Notes under the pieces: generated by a model
Database searches by the model: none
The model's input: the letters and a program-made list of their open reading frames with translations, nothing else
Told to the model about the DNA's origin: nothing
DNA from: Rana temporaria
Taxonomy: Eukaryota > Chordata > Amphibia > Anura > Ranidae
Reading direction: 5' to 3'
Assembly (NCBI RefSeq): GCF_905171775.1
Contig: NC_053497.1
Location: forward strand, 33,310,764 to 33,374,763
Length of the DNA: 64,000 nt
Program-made: the position numbers and the translations under genes
Shown here: positions 25,401 to 33,729 of the stretch, one piece after another
Position numbering within the stretch: the first letter of the stretch is position 1
Layout: each line of letters begins with the position of its first letter

Positions 25401-26440
25401 GCTGCCGTAGAATGACGGCGGCTGGTCGGCAACTAGTTAATGTTTTCTGTGAAGCTTTGTATTAGCTGCATCCACATAGCCTTCTACAAAGAAAAATACA
25501 GCAGAAAAGTGCATAACATTTTTTTTTTATTCTCCATTTTTTTTTTATCTATGGAAGTTGGTTACAAATGACTTTAGGTCTTGTGTAATACCCAACCACC
25601 AACCTTGAGTAAAAAAATGTTTAATGTTTAATGTTAAATGTTCTTAATTCGCGAAGGAAAATCTGCATGTGTCATAATAAATCCAAACACTGATAGATGT
25701 TAATAAAATTAATTGAAGAAACCACCTATCCACATAAGATTAAAGGGGTTATATGTTTTTTTTTAATAACAAACATGTTATACTTACCTCCACTGTGCAA
25801 TTCGTTTTGCACAGAGTGTCCCCGATCCTCCTGTTCTGGGATCCCACGGTGGCTCTCTCGGCTCCTCCCCACTCCCCTCTGGGAAGCTCTTTCCCGAGGG
25901 GGTTAGTTGGCGGGTGCGCTCCCATGTCATACACTTGGCATCCATATCACCCAGAAAATCCAAAAGAAATTCATAATTAAATACGCAAAGAAAAGTCACT
26001 CAACGTGGACAAGTCTGACCTTCTTGAAGGGCCGTGTATGTTCAAAAAGTTTGGGTTGAAATTGCAGGAAAAGTGTTTATTATCGGACCAGCTAGATTCT
26101 CTCGCCTATTCTCTCTGCTGTGCACAAATGGGCAGAGATGAGATTTGGAGATGGATGGTTTGCAAGTAAGACAGATAATAATAATGGACAACTTTTAACC
26201 TATAGTACTTGAGACCAAATTAAAAACCAAAAGAGCGTTTACTGGCGTATAATAATTTTTTTCGATCTACTGTTACCTTGAGTGTCCCGGGACACTTGAA
26301 AATATACAAGTATCAAACCTGAATTTGTTTTTTAAATACACCCGGTAATAAACAATCTTACATATTTCCTTACCAGCCTGCAGGACAAGACAGAAGAGGG
26401 TGAGAAAAGAACGTTTGTAGATATGCAGAGAAATCTTCAT
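13446..26440 (-). CDS. NKp30/NCR3-like activating Ig receptor (three coding exons)
   Basis: The span runs from the start codon to the poly(A) signal; the coding exons are 26440-26374, 19526-19209 and 13627-13518. Joined, they give 495 nt, a predicted 164-residue membrane protein. Residues 1-22 are a signal peptide. Residues about 25-118 form a V-type Ig domain with C46 (VTLSC), W58 and C101 (YFC). Residues 136-160 form a transmembrane helix containing E142 and R145, followed by four residues. A membrane arginine with almost no tail is the pattern of receptors that signal through partners such as CD3-zeta or FcR-gamma, as NKp30 does. NFKBIL1 lies upstream on the same strand, an NCR3-like neighbourhood. 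The G strand lacks the GxG of human NKp30, so a related MHC-linked V-domain gene is possible. The call is inference; the exon structure is seen. Confidence 0.68.
13518..13627 (-). CDS. NKp30-like gene, exon 3: transmembrane segment and stop
   Basis: The acceptor is a CT tract followed by CTGCAG at 13633-13628. The frame left by exon 2 (one base of a codon) opens here for 35 codons before TGA at 13520-13518. The helix begins about ILYLVMEILRIICLF and continues TLSILLGVAV, then KTSC and stop. R145 sits about 16 residues before the closing lysine, comparable to the arginine near the start of the NKp30 helix. A weak internal donor (GCA/GTAAAG) could splice to a longer tail, so another isoform cannot be excluded. 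Confidence 0.7.
13628..13648 (-). promoter_or_regulatory. Splice acceptor with a (CT)n polypyrimidine tract
   Basis: On the minus strand a pure CT dinucleotide run leads directly into CTGCAG at the exon 3 boundary, and ATTAAT lies just upstream as a possible branch region. The tract is a microsatellite, so its length may vary between alleles. Confidence 0.65.
13708..13865. mobile_element. Short hAT MITE, 158 bp
   Basis: Ends CAGGGATATGCAATTAGC and GCTAATTGCATATCTCTG, with the exact 8-bp duplication GTGTAGAG at 13700-13707 and 13866-13873. Internal inverted blocks ACTACAATTCCCAT and ATGGGAATTGTAGT. It sits about 80 bp upstream of exon 3 of the NKp30-like gene, inside intron 2. Confidence 0.9.
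13905..14619. repeat. AT-rich inverted repeat of AATTCGAAA-like motifs
   Basis: The two halves are rough inverted copies rich in ATTCGAAATT, ATTCGGAA and similar short palindromes. A fragment of the same type lies at 38050-38215. It is probably a decayed palindromic transposon; no duplication or coding capacity is visible. Confidence 0.55.
14624..16116 (+). mobile_element. Composite of family B (left) and family A (right)
   Basis: Starts after TTAA at 14620-14623 with the family B end CCACTTAAGTCCCGGACC. It shows the B blocks TTTTGGTGGTATTTGATCAC and ACTAGTAATGGCGGCGATCA. Near 15290 it switches to family A (GATAATGTTACGCCGAGTAA at about 15353). It ends at the TTAA of 16117-16120, which also starts the next palindromic element. 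A recombination or nested insertion is likely. Confidence 0.65.
16121..16593. mobile_element. Palindromic MITE with TTAA duplications
   Basis: AGTGGAGGTTCACCC at the left is mirrored by GGGTGAACTCCCGCT at the right. TTAA lies at 16117-16120 and 16594-16597. The arms meet near 16360 and keep high similarity, including CAGCCTTCCGACCGTCGCAT and its complement. It is related in design to 1561-2018 and 21752-22279. Confidence 0.85.
17207..17907. mobile_element. Family C MITE, complete
   Basis: Ends GGGCCAGATCCACA and TGTGGATCTGGCCC with AGA at 17204-17206 and 17908-17910. The interior matches 6262-6790 in reverse orientation and 40234-40880. The open frame through it is not a gene. Confidence 0.85.
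17964..18695. mobile_element. Family D MITE
   Basis: Ends GGTAGATTCACGTAGG and GTGAATCTACC. The interior shares CCTAAGATAG, AGCCTATCTTAGGTATG-like blocks and TACACTTAAACATAGG with the copy at about 41452-42152. The target duplication is unclear. Confidence 0.75.
19209..19526 (-). CDS. NKp30-like gene, exon 2: V-type Ig domain
   Basis: The acceptor TTCTTCTGTGACAG ends at 19527 and the donor AAAG/GTACTG starts at 19208. The exon is 318 nt with phase 1 at both ends, the usual arrangement for a V-domain exon. It encodes the B-strand cysteine (SVTLSC), the tryptophan of the C strand (ATW), RYKDRVEF and IRNLTKED, then SRTYFC with the F-strand cysteine, and a G strand ending LQIMLEV. Two N-glycosylation sequons are visible (NLT, NKS). 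An open frame continues upstream through the acceptor and mimics a signal peptide, but it is intron sequence. The membrane-proximal linker GQASVSEGSK follows the domain. Confidence 0.85.
19673..20070 (+). mobile_element. TTAA-type repeat fragment
   Basis: Begins TTAACCACTTCCGCACCGCC and includes a GCAGCAGCTAGCTGTCATAG hairpin similar to the GC-rich end of family A. The other boundary is unclear. Confidence 0.4.
20179..20552. mobile_element. Harbinger-like MITE
   Basis: Left TGCTGCGTACAGACGATT and right GTGTGTGTTCGCGGCA, with TAA at 20176-20178 and 20553-20555. The interior is rich in TTGTCGGAAATTCC and its complement. Confidence 0.8.
20705..21376 (-). mobile_element. Family A copy, reversed and truncated
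   Basis: Reads as the complement of 2420-3130. It includes GAGATCTGAGGTCTTTTTGA, the ATGTTGGGTATC block and TAATTTTCTAGCAAAAAA. It stops where the MITE at 21380 begins. Confidence 0.75.
21380..21714. mobile_element. Harbinger-like MITE
   Basis: Ends GGCTGCATTCACACCTG and GGTGTGAATGGAGCC, TTA at 21377-21379 and 21715-21717. Internal inverted blocks include CATAGCCGACAATGTT. Confidence 0.85.
21752..22279. mobile_element. Near-perfect 528-bp palindromic MITE, TTAA-flanked
   Basis: AGCGGTGGTTCACCCATAAA at the left is mirrored at the right end, and arms of about 230 bp pair almost perfectly either side of about 22015. TTAA at 21748-21751 and 22280-22283. Mirrored frames on both strands encode the same peptide (VKTSITAMVGTPTPAGLATR) as a consequence of the palindrome. 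Confidence 0.9.
22284..22814. other. Intron sequence without recognised features
   Basis: Lies inside intron 1 of the NKp30-like gene. No domain, transposon end or tandem array recognised. Confidence 0.45.
22815..22995 (+). mobile_element. LINE (L2-like) 3' end
   Basis: Contains the last coding residues of an L2/CR1-type LINE (around AFRKKRKTHLF) and then an untranslated tail with AGCGCCTTGAGGCGATTAAG and GCGCTATACAAGTT, closed by a (CACT)n run. This arrangement is usual for L2-like 3' ends. Most of the element is missing. Confidence 0.65.
23053..23175. repeat. Short degenerate tandem repeat
   Basis: About two and a half copies of a unit of roughly 55 bp containing GATGGGAACAGCTAGGATTC and GACCCATTA. 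Confidence 0.55.
23273..23542. mobile_element. Harbinger-like MITE
   Basis: Ends GGCCCCATACACACGACC and CGTGTGTACGGGGCC, TTA at 23270-23272 and 23543-23545. The interior is rich in GAAACTCGGTCG and GAACTCGACGAGG. Confidence 0.85.
23546..24104. other. AT-rich intron sequence
   Basis: Part of intron 1 of the NKp30-like gene. No gene or transposon end is seen. Confidence 0.45.
24105..24466. mobile_element. Family C-like fragment, right end
   Basis: Ends TATCTGAATCTGGCCCC, the family C terminus, after blocks such as GGCGTATCTCCAGATACGCC and GCGCATGCGCC. The left terminus is missing. Confidence 0.65.
24472..25436 (+). mobile_element. Family B TTAA-flanked transposon
   Basis: TTAA at 24468-24471 and 25437-25440. 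Characteristic blocks are CGACTTAACCCCCGGACC, TTTTGGTGGTATTTGATCAC, ACTAGTAATGGCGGCGATCA and the GC-rich end GGTCGGCAACTAG. It is very similar to 31674-32648. No transposase. Confidence 0.85.
25739..25935 (+). mobile_element. Family F palindromic repeat, left arm only
   Basis: Begins TTAAAGGGGTTATATG and continues AACAAACATGTTATACTTAC and CACTGTGCAATTCGTTTTGC, as in 36843-37237 and 58222-58610. The mirrored right arm is missing. Confidence 0.6.
25936..26373. other. Intron 1 start, apparently single copy
   Basis: Immediately downstream (minus strand) of the signal-peptide exon. No further feature is recognised. Confidence 0.45.
26374..26440 (-). CDS. NKp30-like gene, exon 1: signal peptide
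   Basis: ATG at 26440-26438 with A at -3 starts a 22-residue hydrophobic leader (MKISLHIYKRSFLTLFCLVL, then QA), followed by one base and the donor GCTG/GTAAGG at 26373. Phase 1 matches exon 2, and the junction reads Q-A-D-G-Q-N. Two in-frame ATGs upstream (about 26467 and 26485) would add polar residues before the leader, so the third is preferred. The 6.8-kb intron that follows is mostly repeats. Confidence 0.65.
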
Positions 26441-26870
26441 TTTGTCAGTCGGAGCATTGACTTTCATTTTTAGTCTATTAAACATTTTCTTGAAGTAAAG
26501 TGGCAGATCCCCTGCTATGGCCCTCCCACCTCTGTAAGTGACATCATGGAAACTGTGGTTAGACCATCATATCTGGTTGGACTTCAAAAATAAATAACTA
26601 AAGGTTTTGTTTTTTTGTTTCTCACACCTTTACTGCAGTGGCTTAACTTCAGTTATAATGACCGGATACCAACACTTTTTTCACGTATACAGACACAAAC
26701 GACTTAAAAGTTTGCTAACTATTAACCTTCTGGAAGTAGAAAATTGCTTCATCATTAAAATAAAAATCTAGATTGGAACCAAAGCAGTCCTGATGTTTTA
26801 CATTCCATGATAATTCTTTAAAATTCTAACAATTCTATATCAAAGCAAATTAATAAAGCATTGTTAACCC

Positions 26871-27791
26871 TAGGGTTGTCCCGATGCCACTTTTTTAGGA
26901 CCGAGTACAAGTACCGATACTTTTTTTCATGTACTCGCCGATACCGAATACCGATACTTTTTTTAAAATGCAGCCATGTGTCCCCAAAATGCAGCCTTGT
27001 GTCTCCCCCAAAATGCAGCCTTGTGTCTCCCCCAAAATGCAGCCTTGTGTCTCCCCCAAAATGCAGCCTTGCTTCACTCCCCAAAATGCAGCCTTTGCGT
27101 CACTCCCCAAAATGCAGCCTTGCGTCTCTCCACCAAAATGCAGCCTTGCGTCACTCCCCAAAATGCAGCCTTGCGTCTCTACACCAAAATGCAGCCTTGC
27201 ATCTCTCCCCCAAAATGCAGCCTTGTGTAGGTCTCTCCCCGCCGTGTAGTTATTCGGCGCTCGGGGGAACATAACAGCTTTCATTTGAATAGCTGTGTGT
27301 TCCCCGCCGCGCGTCGTCATATATAGCCCCTCGCACTTGTACGGGCACTTTGATAGACAGATCACCCGTCCAATCCTGGGGGATGGGGCTATATATGACG
27401 AGGCGCGGCGGGGAACACACAGCTATTCAAATGAAAGCTGTTATGTTCCCAGAGCACTGAACAACTAGACGGCGGCAGTGGCAGCAGCTCTCCTCCAGTG
27501 GTATATTTTACATACCCAAGGACTGCTCTGCTGTCCGCCTCCTCTCCGCCCTCCTCTCCATCTCCTCTCTGCCTTCCTCTCCGTCTCCTCTCCGCCTTCC
27601 TCTCTGCCCCCTCAGGCTCCTCTCTGCCCCCTCTCCGACTGCCCCCCGCCCCTTCTCCGCCCACACTCAGAGGGAAAAAAAATAAAGTATCGGGTCAGGC
27701 ATTGAGAGCATTTGCGCGAGTACAAGGAACTGGGCAAATGCTCAGTATCGGTCCCGATACCGATACTAGTATCGGTATCGGGACAACCCTA
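26871..27791. mobile_element. hAT-like element with an internal minisatellite
   Basis: Ends TAGGGTTGTCCCGATGCCAC and GTATCGGGACAACCCTA. The flanks GTTAACCC and GTTAGCAC match at only 5 of 8 positions. It contains about a dozen copies of AAAATGCAGCCTTGTGTCTC-type units (26966-27235), then an inverted pair TATATATAGCCCC-like near 27310-27400. It is the same family as 49747-50490. Confidence 0.75.
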
Positions 27792-27904
27792 GTTAGCACA
27801 CACAAATGCAACAACGCTTCATTATTTCACAGTCAAGGAACAGAAATATTTCACAGACACGTTGCACACCATCCATTTTTACCAGGCTGCAATGGAAGAC
27901 TGAT

Positions 27905-28330
27905 GCCTCCCTCGTACACACAATCAGTTTTTCTGACAGGAAAAGTGCGATGTGAGGTTTTTGTCAGGAAAATTGATTGTGTGTATGCTCCATCACACTT
28001 TTTCTGTCAGTTTTCCTGCCAAGAAAAAGATTGAGAGCAGGATCTCAATTTTCGTGACAGGAAAAATTCCTATCGCGAACCGGGTTCGTCTGTATGCAAT
28101 TACGATCCGCAAAAAAACATGCATGCTCAGAATCAAGCAGAAGAGCCAAACTGCCTATTGAACTTCATTGATCTCGACTCATCTTACGCGTTGTACGTCA
28201 CCGCATTCTTGACGTTCGGATTTTCAGCCAAGATTTGAGTGACCGTGTGTATGCAAGACAATTTTGTGCCGTTTTCCTGCTGAAAAAAACATGGTTTTCC
28301 TGTCGGATCTAGGAAGGTTTTTTCATGATA
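27905..28330. mobile_element. Diverged Harbinger-like MITE
   Basis: The left end CCTCGTACACACAATCAG resembles the other GTACACACGA elements. The interior has repeated TTTTCCTGTC and GACAGGAAAA inverted blocks. The right terminus is not clear. Confidence 0.5.
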
Positions 28331-29110
28331 TATAAATTAGGCATGTCTTCTACACCTCACGGAGAGTTCTAACGCAAAATACAAGACTTCTCTTATTATT
28401 CATATGTTATATGTGGCAACAGACTGTATGCTCCAACTGTGGAAACTACCCTTTCGGCTTTCTAAATTCTTGTGGTATACTAAATTGAATGAGATTATTT
28501 TATGGAAGATCATTCCTCCACCTTACCTAATTCAAAGGAAAAGTTTAGGACCACTTGGAGACCTTGGCGGTACTTTACATTCATGAACCACAACTTCCGA
28601 GTCATGTCTCAAAATACCAGTTCTTCAGTGACTGGTAAGAGTAGTTCATATACACTATATTGTCAAAAGTATTGGGACACCTGCCTGTGACAGACCTAAC
28701 TGGGACAGGGTTTTTTGGAGAGAACTGGGAAACCTTTGTTTCAGCCCCCCATGTCCCTCTTATGTGTAAGTTACCCTGTGTGTATTAGGGGCACAGGGTG
28801 ACCAAGCAAATGGGACAGTAATATTTATCCACAATATCGAATATCGCCCAGGAAATATACAAAGACCATTCCTGCTTTATTTGATTCTGAACTATATATG
28901 TTAATTGAAAGAGCTGATCACATTGGCCTCTGTACAATGTAGGAGATGGATAGTCTGCTACTGGTGGTCTCCTGCTATTGTGTGAAGGAGTTCTGTGTTT
29001 ACACTTATCATAATGTGTATTGCAGTTTGTGAGCTAGGAGATGACAAGTCTGACATGGAAGGTCAGAGCTCTGAGCCACCTAGACTGGGTAAATGACTAG
29101 TTAATTAGGT
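28331..29110. other. Mostly unrecognised; short Tc1-like end at 28650-28690
   Basis: TACACTATATTGTCAAAAGT followed by ATTGGGACACCTGCC is the usual terminal sequence of a fish/frog Tc1-like transposon, but no element body follows. The rest shows no gene. Confidence 0.45.
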
Positions 29111-29114
29111 CATA

Positions 29115-30090
29115 TTAATTTATGTTTCTGGTTACAATTTGTATTGTTCGAGTATATAGACTCTTCTCTTTTATTATCTACCCACAGATATTACCTACCT
29201 ATAGACCCTTCTCCTTTCTTATGTACCCAGAGATACCACCAACCTATAGACTTTTCTCTTTAATTATGCGCCCACAGATATCACCTACCTATAAACTGTT
29301 CTCCTTTATTATGTACCCACAGATATGACCCACCTATAGATTATTCTCCTTCATTACTGTATGTACGCAAAGGTACCGCCTACCTATAGACCCATCTCCC
29401 TTATTATGTGCCCACATATAGCACCTACCTATAGACCCTTCCCCTTTGTTTTGTGCCCACAGATATCACCTTTCCATATAATCTTCTCATTATTATGTGC
29501 CCACAGATATCACCTACCTATAGACTCTTCTCCTTTATTATGTGCCCATAGATACCACCTACATATAGACTCTTCTCCTTTATTATATACCCACAGATAT
29601 GACCTACCTATAGATTCTTCTCCTTTATTATGTACCCAAAGATACCACCTACCTATAGACCCTTCTCCTTTATTATGTGCCCACAGATACCACCTACCTA
29701 TAGACTTTTCCCCTTTGTTGTGTGACCACAGATACCACCTACCTATAGAATATTCGCCTTCGTTATGTAACCACAGATACCACTTATCCATAGACTTTTC
29801 TCCTTTCTTATGTGCCCACAGACACAACCTACCTATCGACTCTTCTCCTCTATTTTGTACCCACGGATACCACCTACCTATAATCTCTTCTCCTTTATTT
29901 TGTACCCACAGATAACACCAACCTATAAACTGTTCTCCTTTATTATGTGCCCACAGATACCACCTACCTATAGACACGTATCCTTTATTATATTCCCACA
30001 GATACCACCTACCTGTAGACTCTTCTCCTTTATTATATACCCACATATACCACCTCCCTATAGACTTTTCTCATATCACTACCTTTCTTC
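29115..30090. repeat. 45-bp minisatellite, about 21 copies
   Basis: The unit is about 45 bp: CTCCTTTATTATGTGCCCAC, then AGATACCACC and TACCTATAGACTCTT. Because 45 is a multiple of three, frames stay open on both strands (29361-29915 plus, 30046-29510 minus). The peptide period of 15 residues and opposite-strand openness mark these as repeat by-products. Confidence 0.9.
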
Positions 30091-30889
30091 AAGAGCTTTA
30101 GTGACATAAGATCAGGAGAGTCTCCACCCGAGCCCTTCATTGAGCCAATCACCAGCCAGCAATGTCAGACAGACAGCAAAATAGACAAATAGAATCCTGG
30201 TGGCGGCGATAGGGGGAGATGACTTCCTGATCTATTCACCAATCATACTCTCTGGGGGCCTTGACATTTCTGCTCTCACTTACAGCCATAATAAATCCAG
30301 ACAGTGTACAATATTTCACTCTAGTAAACTGATATTGGTGGTGGAGGTTACCACCCTCTGCATATCCCTGATTTCAGGTACACTGGTTAAAGAATAAACC
30401 CTATAGGCCTCGTTTACACTGGTGGTAAAAACAGGACACCCCCCCCCCCTACTGCAACCATGTTAGGACACATTGCTGCAGAAATATTACAACTTGCACA
30501 TATGCAGGGGACCACGCTGCATTCATTATTTAACTGCATGTAATGCAGGCATTTGTAACGCGGGCTTTCCATGGTTAATAGGCATTCATGAGGTGACATA
30601 TAGCCTGTTACCTGAGGTAAAAAAGCTGCACATGCAAACAAGGCCTTAATCCATTAAAATGCATACTGGAGCAATGCCTTCTGGTTCGCCATGGTGATGT
30701 TAGTCCAGCACAGGCTTTAGGCCTGTACTAGATACTGGGGGGACTAATATTATGACCACATTATATGTCAATTAATAAATAATAGAACAATGTTTCTATG
30801 TCATCATTTGACATTTAATGCTGATAACAGTCACATAATACATAATCTTAATTTTTATAGAGTGACACAGAAATAGGTATGGGCTAGAC
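30091..30889. other. Non-coding; possible MITE at about 30406-30648
   Basis: AGGCCTCGTTTACACTGG at about 30406 and AACAAGGCCTTA at about 30648 look like weak inverted ends of a Harbinger-type MITE. Elsewhere nothing is recognised. Confidence 0.35.
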
Positions 30890-31044
30890 CAGGAATGGGC
30901 AAACTATGGCCCGGCGGACCTTTTAATCCGGCCCTCGGAGCGCTAGCTAATTTATTCATTTATTCACCTCACTTTCTAGAGGACGCAGCGTAATCTCGCG
31001 ATGGCCGACTAGATGGCGTCAACTGCCTTTCCGCGCGCCTGCTA

Positions 31045-31544
31045 GTGAGGAGCGATCCATGCGGCGCCCGGCAGTCATTTTGTGACGCAGCTAGAAGAAA
31101 ATATAGCAAATCACTGAATGACCTGCATGTAGAATTCTGCCGTCGGTTTTCAGATTTTGAAAAAATTGAAAAATCACTTCATCTGATGGCCTGTCCCTTG
31201 TCACAAGACCCAGAAACAGCACCACAAGAAGTGCAATTGGAACTAATCAATCTTCAATCTGATGCAATCTTAAAGGAGAACTTCCACTCTCTTCCACTAA
31301 AAGAGTTCTATGCCTCACTTAAAGATGACTGTTTTCCAAAACTCTGGGGAAGATTCTGGCCTTGTTTGGCTCGACCTACATGTGTGAGCAGACGTTCAGC
31401 GTCATGAACATCAATAAATCCCATCACAGATCCCAGTTAACTGACCAACACCTCAGATCTATTCTGCGAATTGCAACAACAAAGCTAACTCCTGACTTTG
31501 ATGCCTTAACAAAAAAGGGACACCAACAACACTGTTCCCACTAA
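31045..31544 (+). pseudogene. hAT transposase C-terminal remnant
   Basis: The first frame (31045-31407) contains FCRRFSDFEKIE and a long acidic-polar stretch ending LKEFYASLKDDCFPKL. After a frameshift near 31360 the second frame reads FGSTYMCEQTFSVMNINKS, then RSQLTDQHLRSILRIA, the hAT dimerisation domain. This arrangement resembles transposases related to GTF2IRD2- and ZBED-type genes. The N-terminal zinc finger and most of the catalytic core are absent, so it is inactive. Confidence 0.85.
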
Positions 31545-31673
31545 AATTGAAGGTACTATTTTATGAAAGAAATACATTGCATAAAAGTTTTGTAAAATAA
31601 CTATTTTTATGCTTTTCTAACTTAAATTAATCTAAACATTTAATGTTACAAATTTAAATTTAATTTATATTAA

Positions 31674-32648
31674 CCACTTAACCCCCGGACCATATTGCTG
31701 CCCAAAGACCAGACCACTTTTTGCGATTCGGGACTTCACCGCTTTAACTGACAATTGCGCAGTCGTGTGACGTGGCTCCCAAACAAAATTGGTGTCCTTT
31801 TTTTCCCACAAATAGAGCTTTCTTTTGGTGGTATTTGATCACCTCTGCGGTTTTTATTTTTTGCGCTATAAACAAAAATAGAGCGACAATTTTGAAAAAA
31901 ATGAATATTTTTAACTTTTTGCTGTAATAAATATCCCCCAAAAATATATAAAAAAACTTTTTTTTTCCTCAGTTTAGGCCAGATACGTATTCTTCTACAT
32001 ATTTTCCGTAAACAAAAATCGCAATAAGCGTTTATTGATTGGTTTGCGCAAAAGTTATAGCGTTTACAAAATAGGGGGTATTTTTATGGCATTTTTATTA
32101 ATATATTTTTTTTACTAGTAATGGCGGCGATCCGCGATTTTTTTTTCGGTACTGCGACATTATGGCGGACACTTTTGACACATTTTTGGGACCATTGACA
32201 TTTTTATAGCGATCAGTGCTATAAAAATGCATTGGATTACTATAAAAATGCCACTGGCAGTGAAGGGGTTAACACTAGGGGGCAGGGAAGGGGTTAAGTA
32301 TGTCCATGGGTGTGTTCTTACTGTGGGGGGGGGGGGGGGGGGCCTCACTAGGGGAAACACTGATCCTCTGTTCATACATTGTATGAACAGAAGATCAGCA
32401 TTTCCCCCGCTGACAGGACTGAGAGCTGTGTGTTTACACACACACCTCCCGTTCCCCGCTCTGTAACGAGCAATCGCGGGTGCCCGGCGGCGATCGAGCC
32501 TGCCGGGCACACGCACGGGAGTCGGGGGCGAGCGGGGGGCGCGCACACGCCCCTAGTGGCCGCTCAAAAAGCTGCCGTACAGCTACGGGCTCTCGCCCAG
32601 GAGAGCCGACCTGCCGCCGTATAATGACGGTGGCTGGTCGGCTAGTAG
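31674..32648 (+). mobile_element. Family B transposon nested in the hAT element
   Basis: TTAA at 31670-31673 and 32649-32652. It matches 24472-25436 over the whole length with scattered differences and a longer poly-G run near 32326-32342. Confidence 0.88.
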
Positions 32649-32778
32649 TTAATTCACACATACACACTGTCCATCTACTCTTGGTCCGGCCCCCGGGTCC
32701 AATATATGAACCCATTGCGGCCCTCGAGTCAAAAAGTTTGCTCACCCCTGGGCTAGACTGTCATCGGAGCGGTTGCTA

Positions 32779-33727
32779 CCGTGTTTCCCCGAAAATAAGC
32801 CCGGGTCTTATATTAATTTTGTCACCCAAAAACACACTAGGGCTTATTTTCGGGGTAGGTCTTATCATGCCGTGTGCTGTCTTCTCTTCCCCCATGCCTG
32901 TCATAAATCCCATGTGGAACCGTGTAAAGTGATTGTAAAATCCTAGAATCCACTACATATTGCAAAATGTGTATGTCTCTGCAATCCATTAGTGCCACAT
33001 ACCTTATAGTGCTTGGCACATCTGTAACCCACCAAAGCTCTCTTCCCCTTCTTCGAGCACTGCAGAGGCAGGGGGGCCTGACATCCCCCGCTGACAGCTT
33101 GCAGAAGAGCAGAGTGACATCAGCTGAGCGCCGCTCGCCGCTTCCATGGCCAGCCGGGGCCCTCATCCCAGCTCTGAGCACTGCAGAGGAAGGGGGGCCC
33201 CAACATCTCCTGCTGACAGCTTGCAAATACCGTAAGCAGAGCGGAGTGACATCAGAAGTGCGCCGCTCGGCGCTTCTATGCTCCGTCGGAAGCCTCTTCC
33301 AAGCTCCGAGAATTGCAGAGAAAGGGGGGCCCAACATCCCCCGCTGACAGCTTGCAAATAAGCAGAGCAGAGTAACATCAGTTGTGCGCCGCTCGGCGCT
33401 TCTGTGCTCCGTCGGAAGCCTCTTCCAAGCTCCGAGAACTGCAGAGGGAGGGGAGCTTGAGATCCCCCACTGACATCTGAGAGGAGAGGAAAGCAGCGTG
33501 AGATCAGCTGAGAGCAGCGGAAGGTCAGCGATATGCCGATGGTATTTGGCACAACTAGATCGCATAAACACCCACACACACACTCTCTACACTTAATAAC
33601 ACTGTAATAGAGTGGACAGCACTGTAAACTAGGTCTTATTTTCGGGGTAGGGCTTATATTGCAGCCCTTCCCGAAAATCACACTAGGTCTTATTTTCGGG
33701 GTAGGTCTTATTTTCGGGGAAACACGG
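32779..33727. mobile_element. TA-flanked MITE with long internal tandem repeat
   Basis: Ends CCGTGTTTCCCCGAAAATAA and its complement closing GGGGAAACACGG, with TA at 32777-32778 and 33728-33729, as for Tc1/mariner-type elements. The interior (about 33045-33490) is four diverged copies of a unit of roughly 115 bp containing CCCCCGCTGACAGCTTGCA. The long minus-strand frame across it follows this periodicity and is not a gene. Confidence 0.85.
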
Positions 33728-33729
33728 TA

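Larger units (their letters stand above)
30890..32750 (+). mobile_element. hAT transposon, internally deleted, split by family B
   Basis: Ends CAGGAATGGGCAAACTATGG and AGTTTGCTCACCCCTG (complement), with the exact 8-bp duplication GGCTAGAC at 30882-30889 and 32751-32758. It still carries the C-terminal part of a hAT transposase (31045-31544). A TTAA-flanked family B element occupies 31674-32648 and was therefore inserted later. Confidence 0.92.

Noticed and set aside
26867..27365. Cysteine-rich frames on both strands
   Set aside because: They arise from the AAAATGCAGCCTTG tandem array inside a hAT-like element.
27389..28034. Gly/Arg/Glu- and Pro/Ser-rich frames
   Set aside because: They come from a CCTCTCCGCC-type low-complexity tract at the end of a hAT-like element.
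29361..30046. Long frames on both strands (184 and 178 codons)
   Set aside because: Both follow the 45-bp tandem unit; simultaneous openness on both strands is a by-product of a unit divisible by three.
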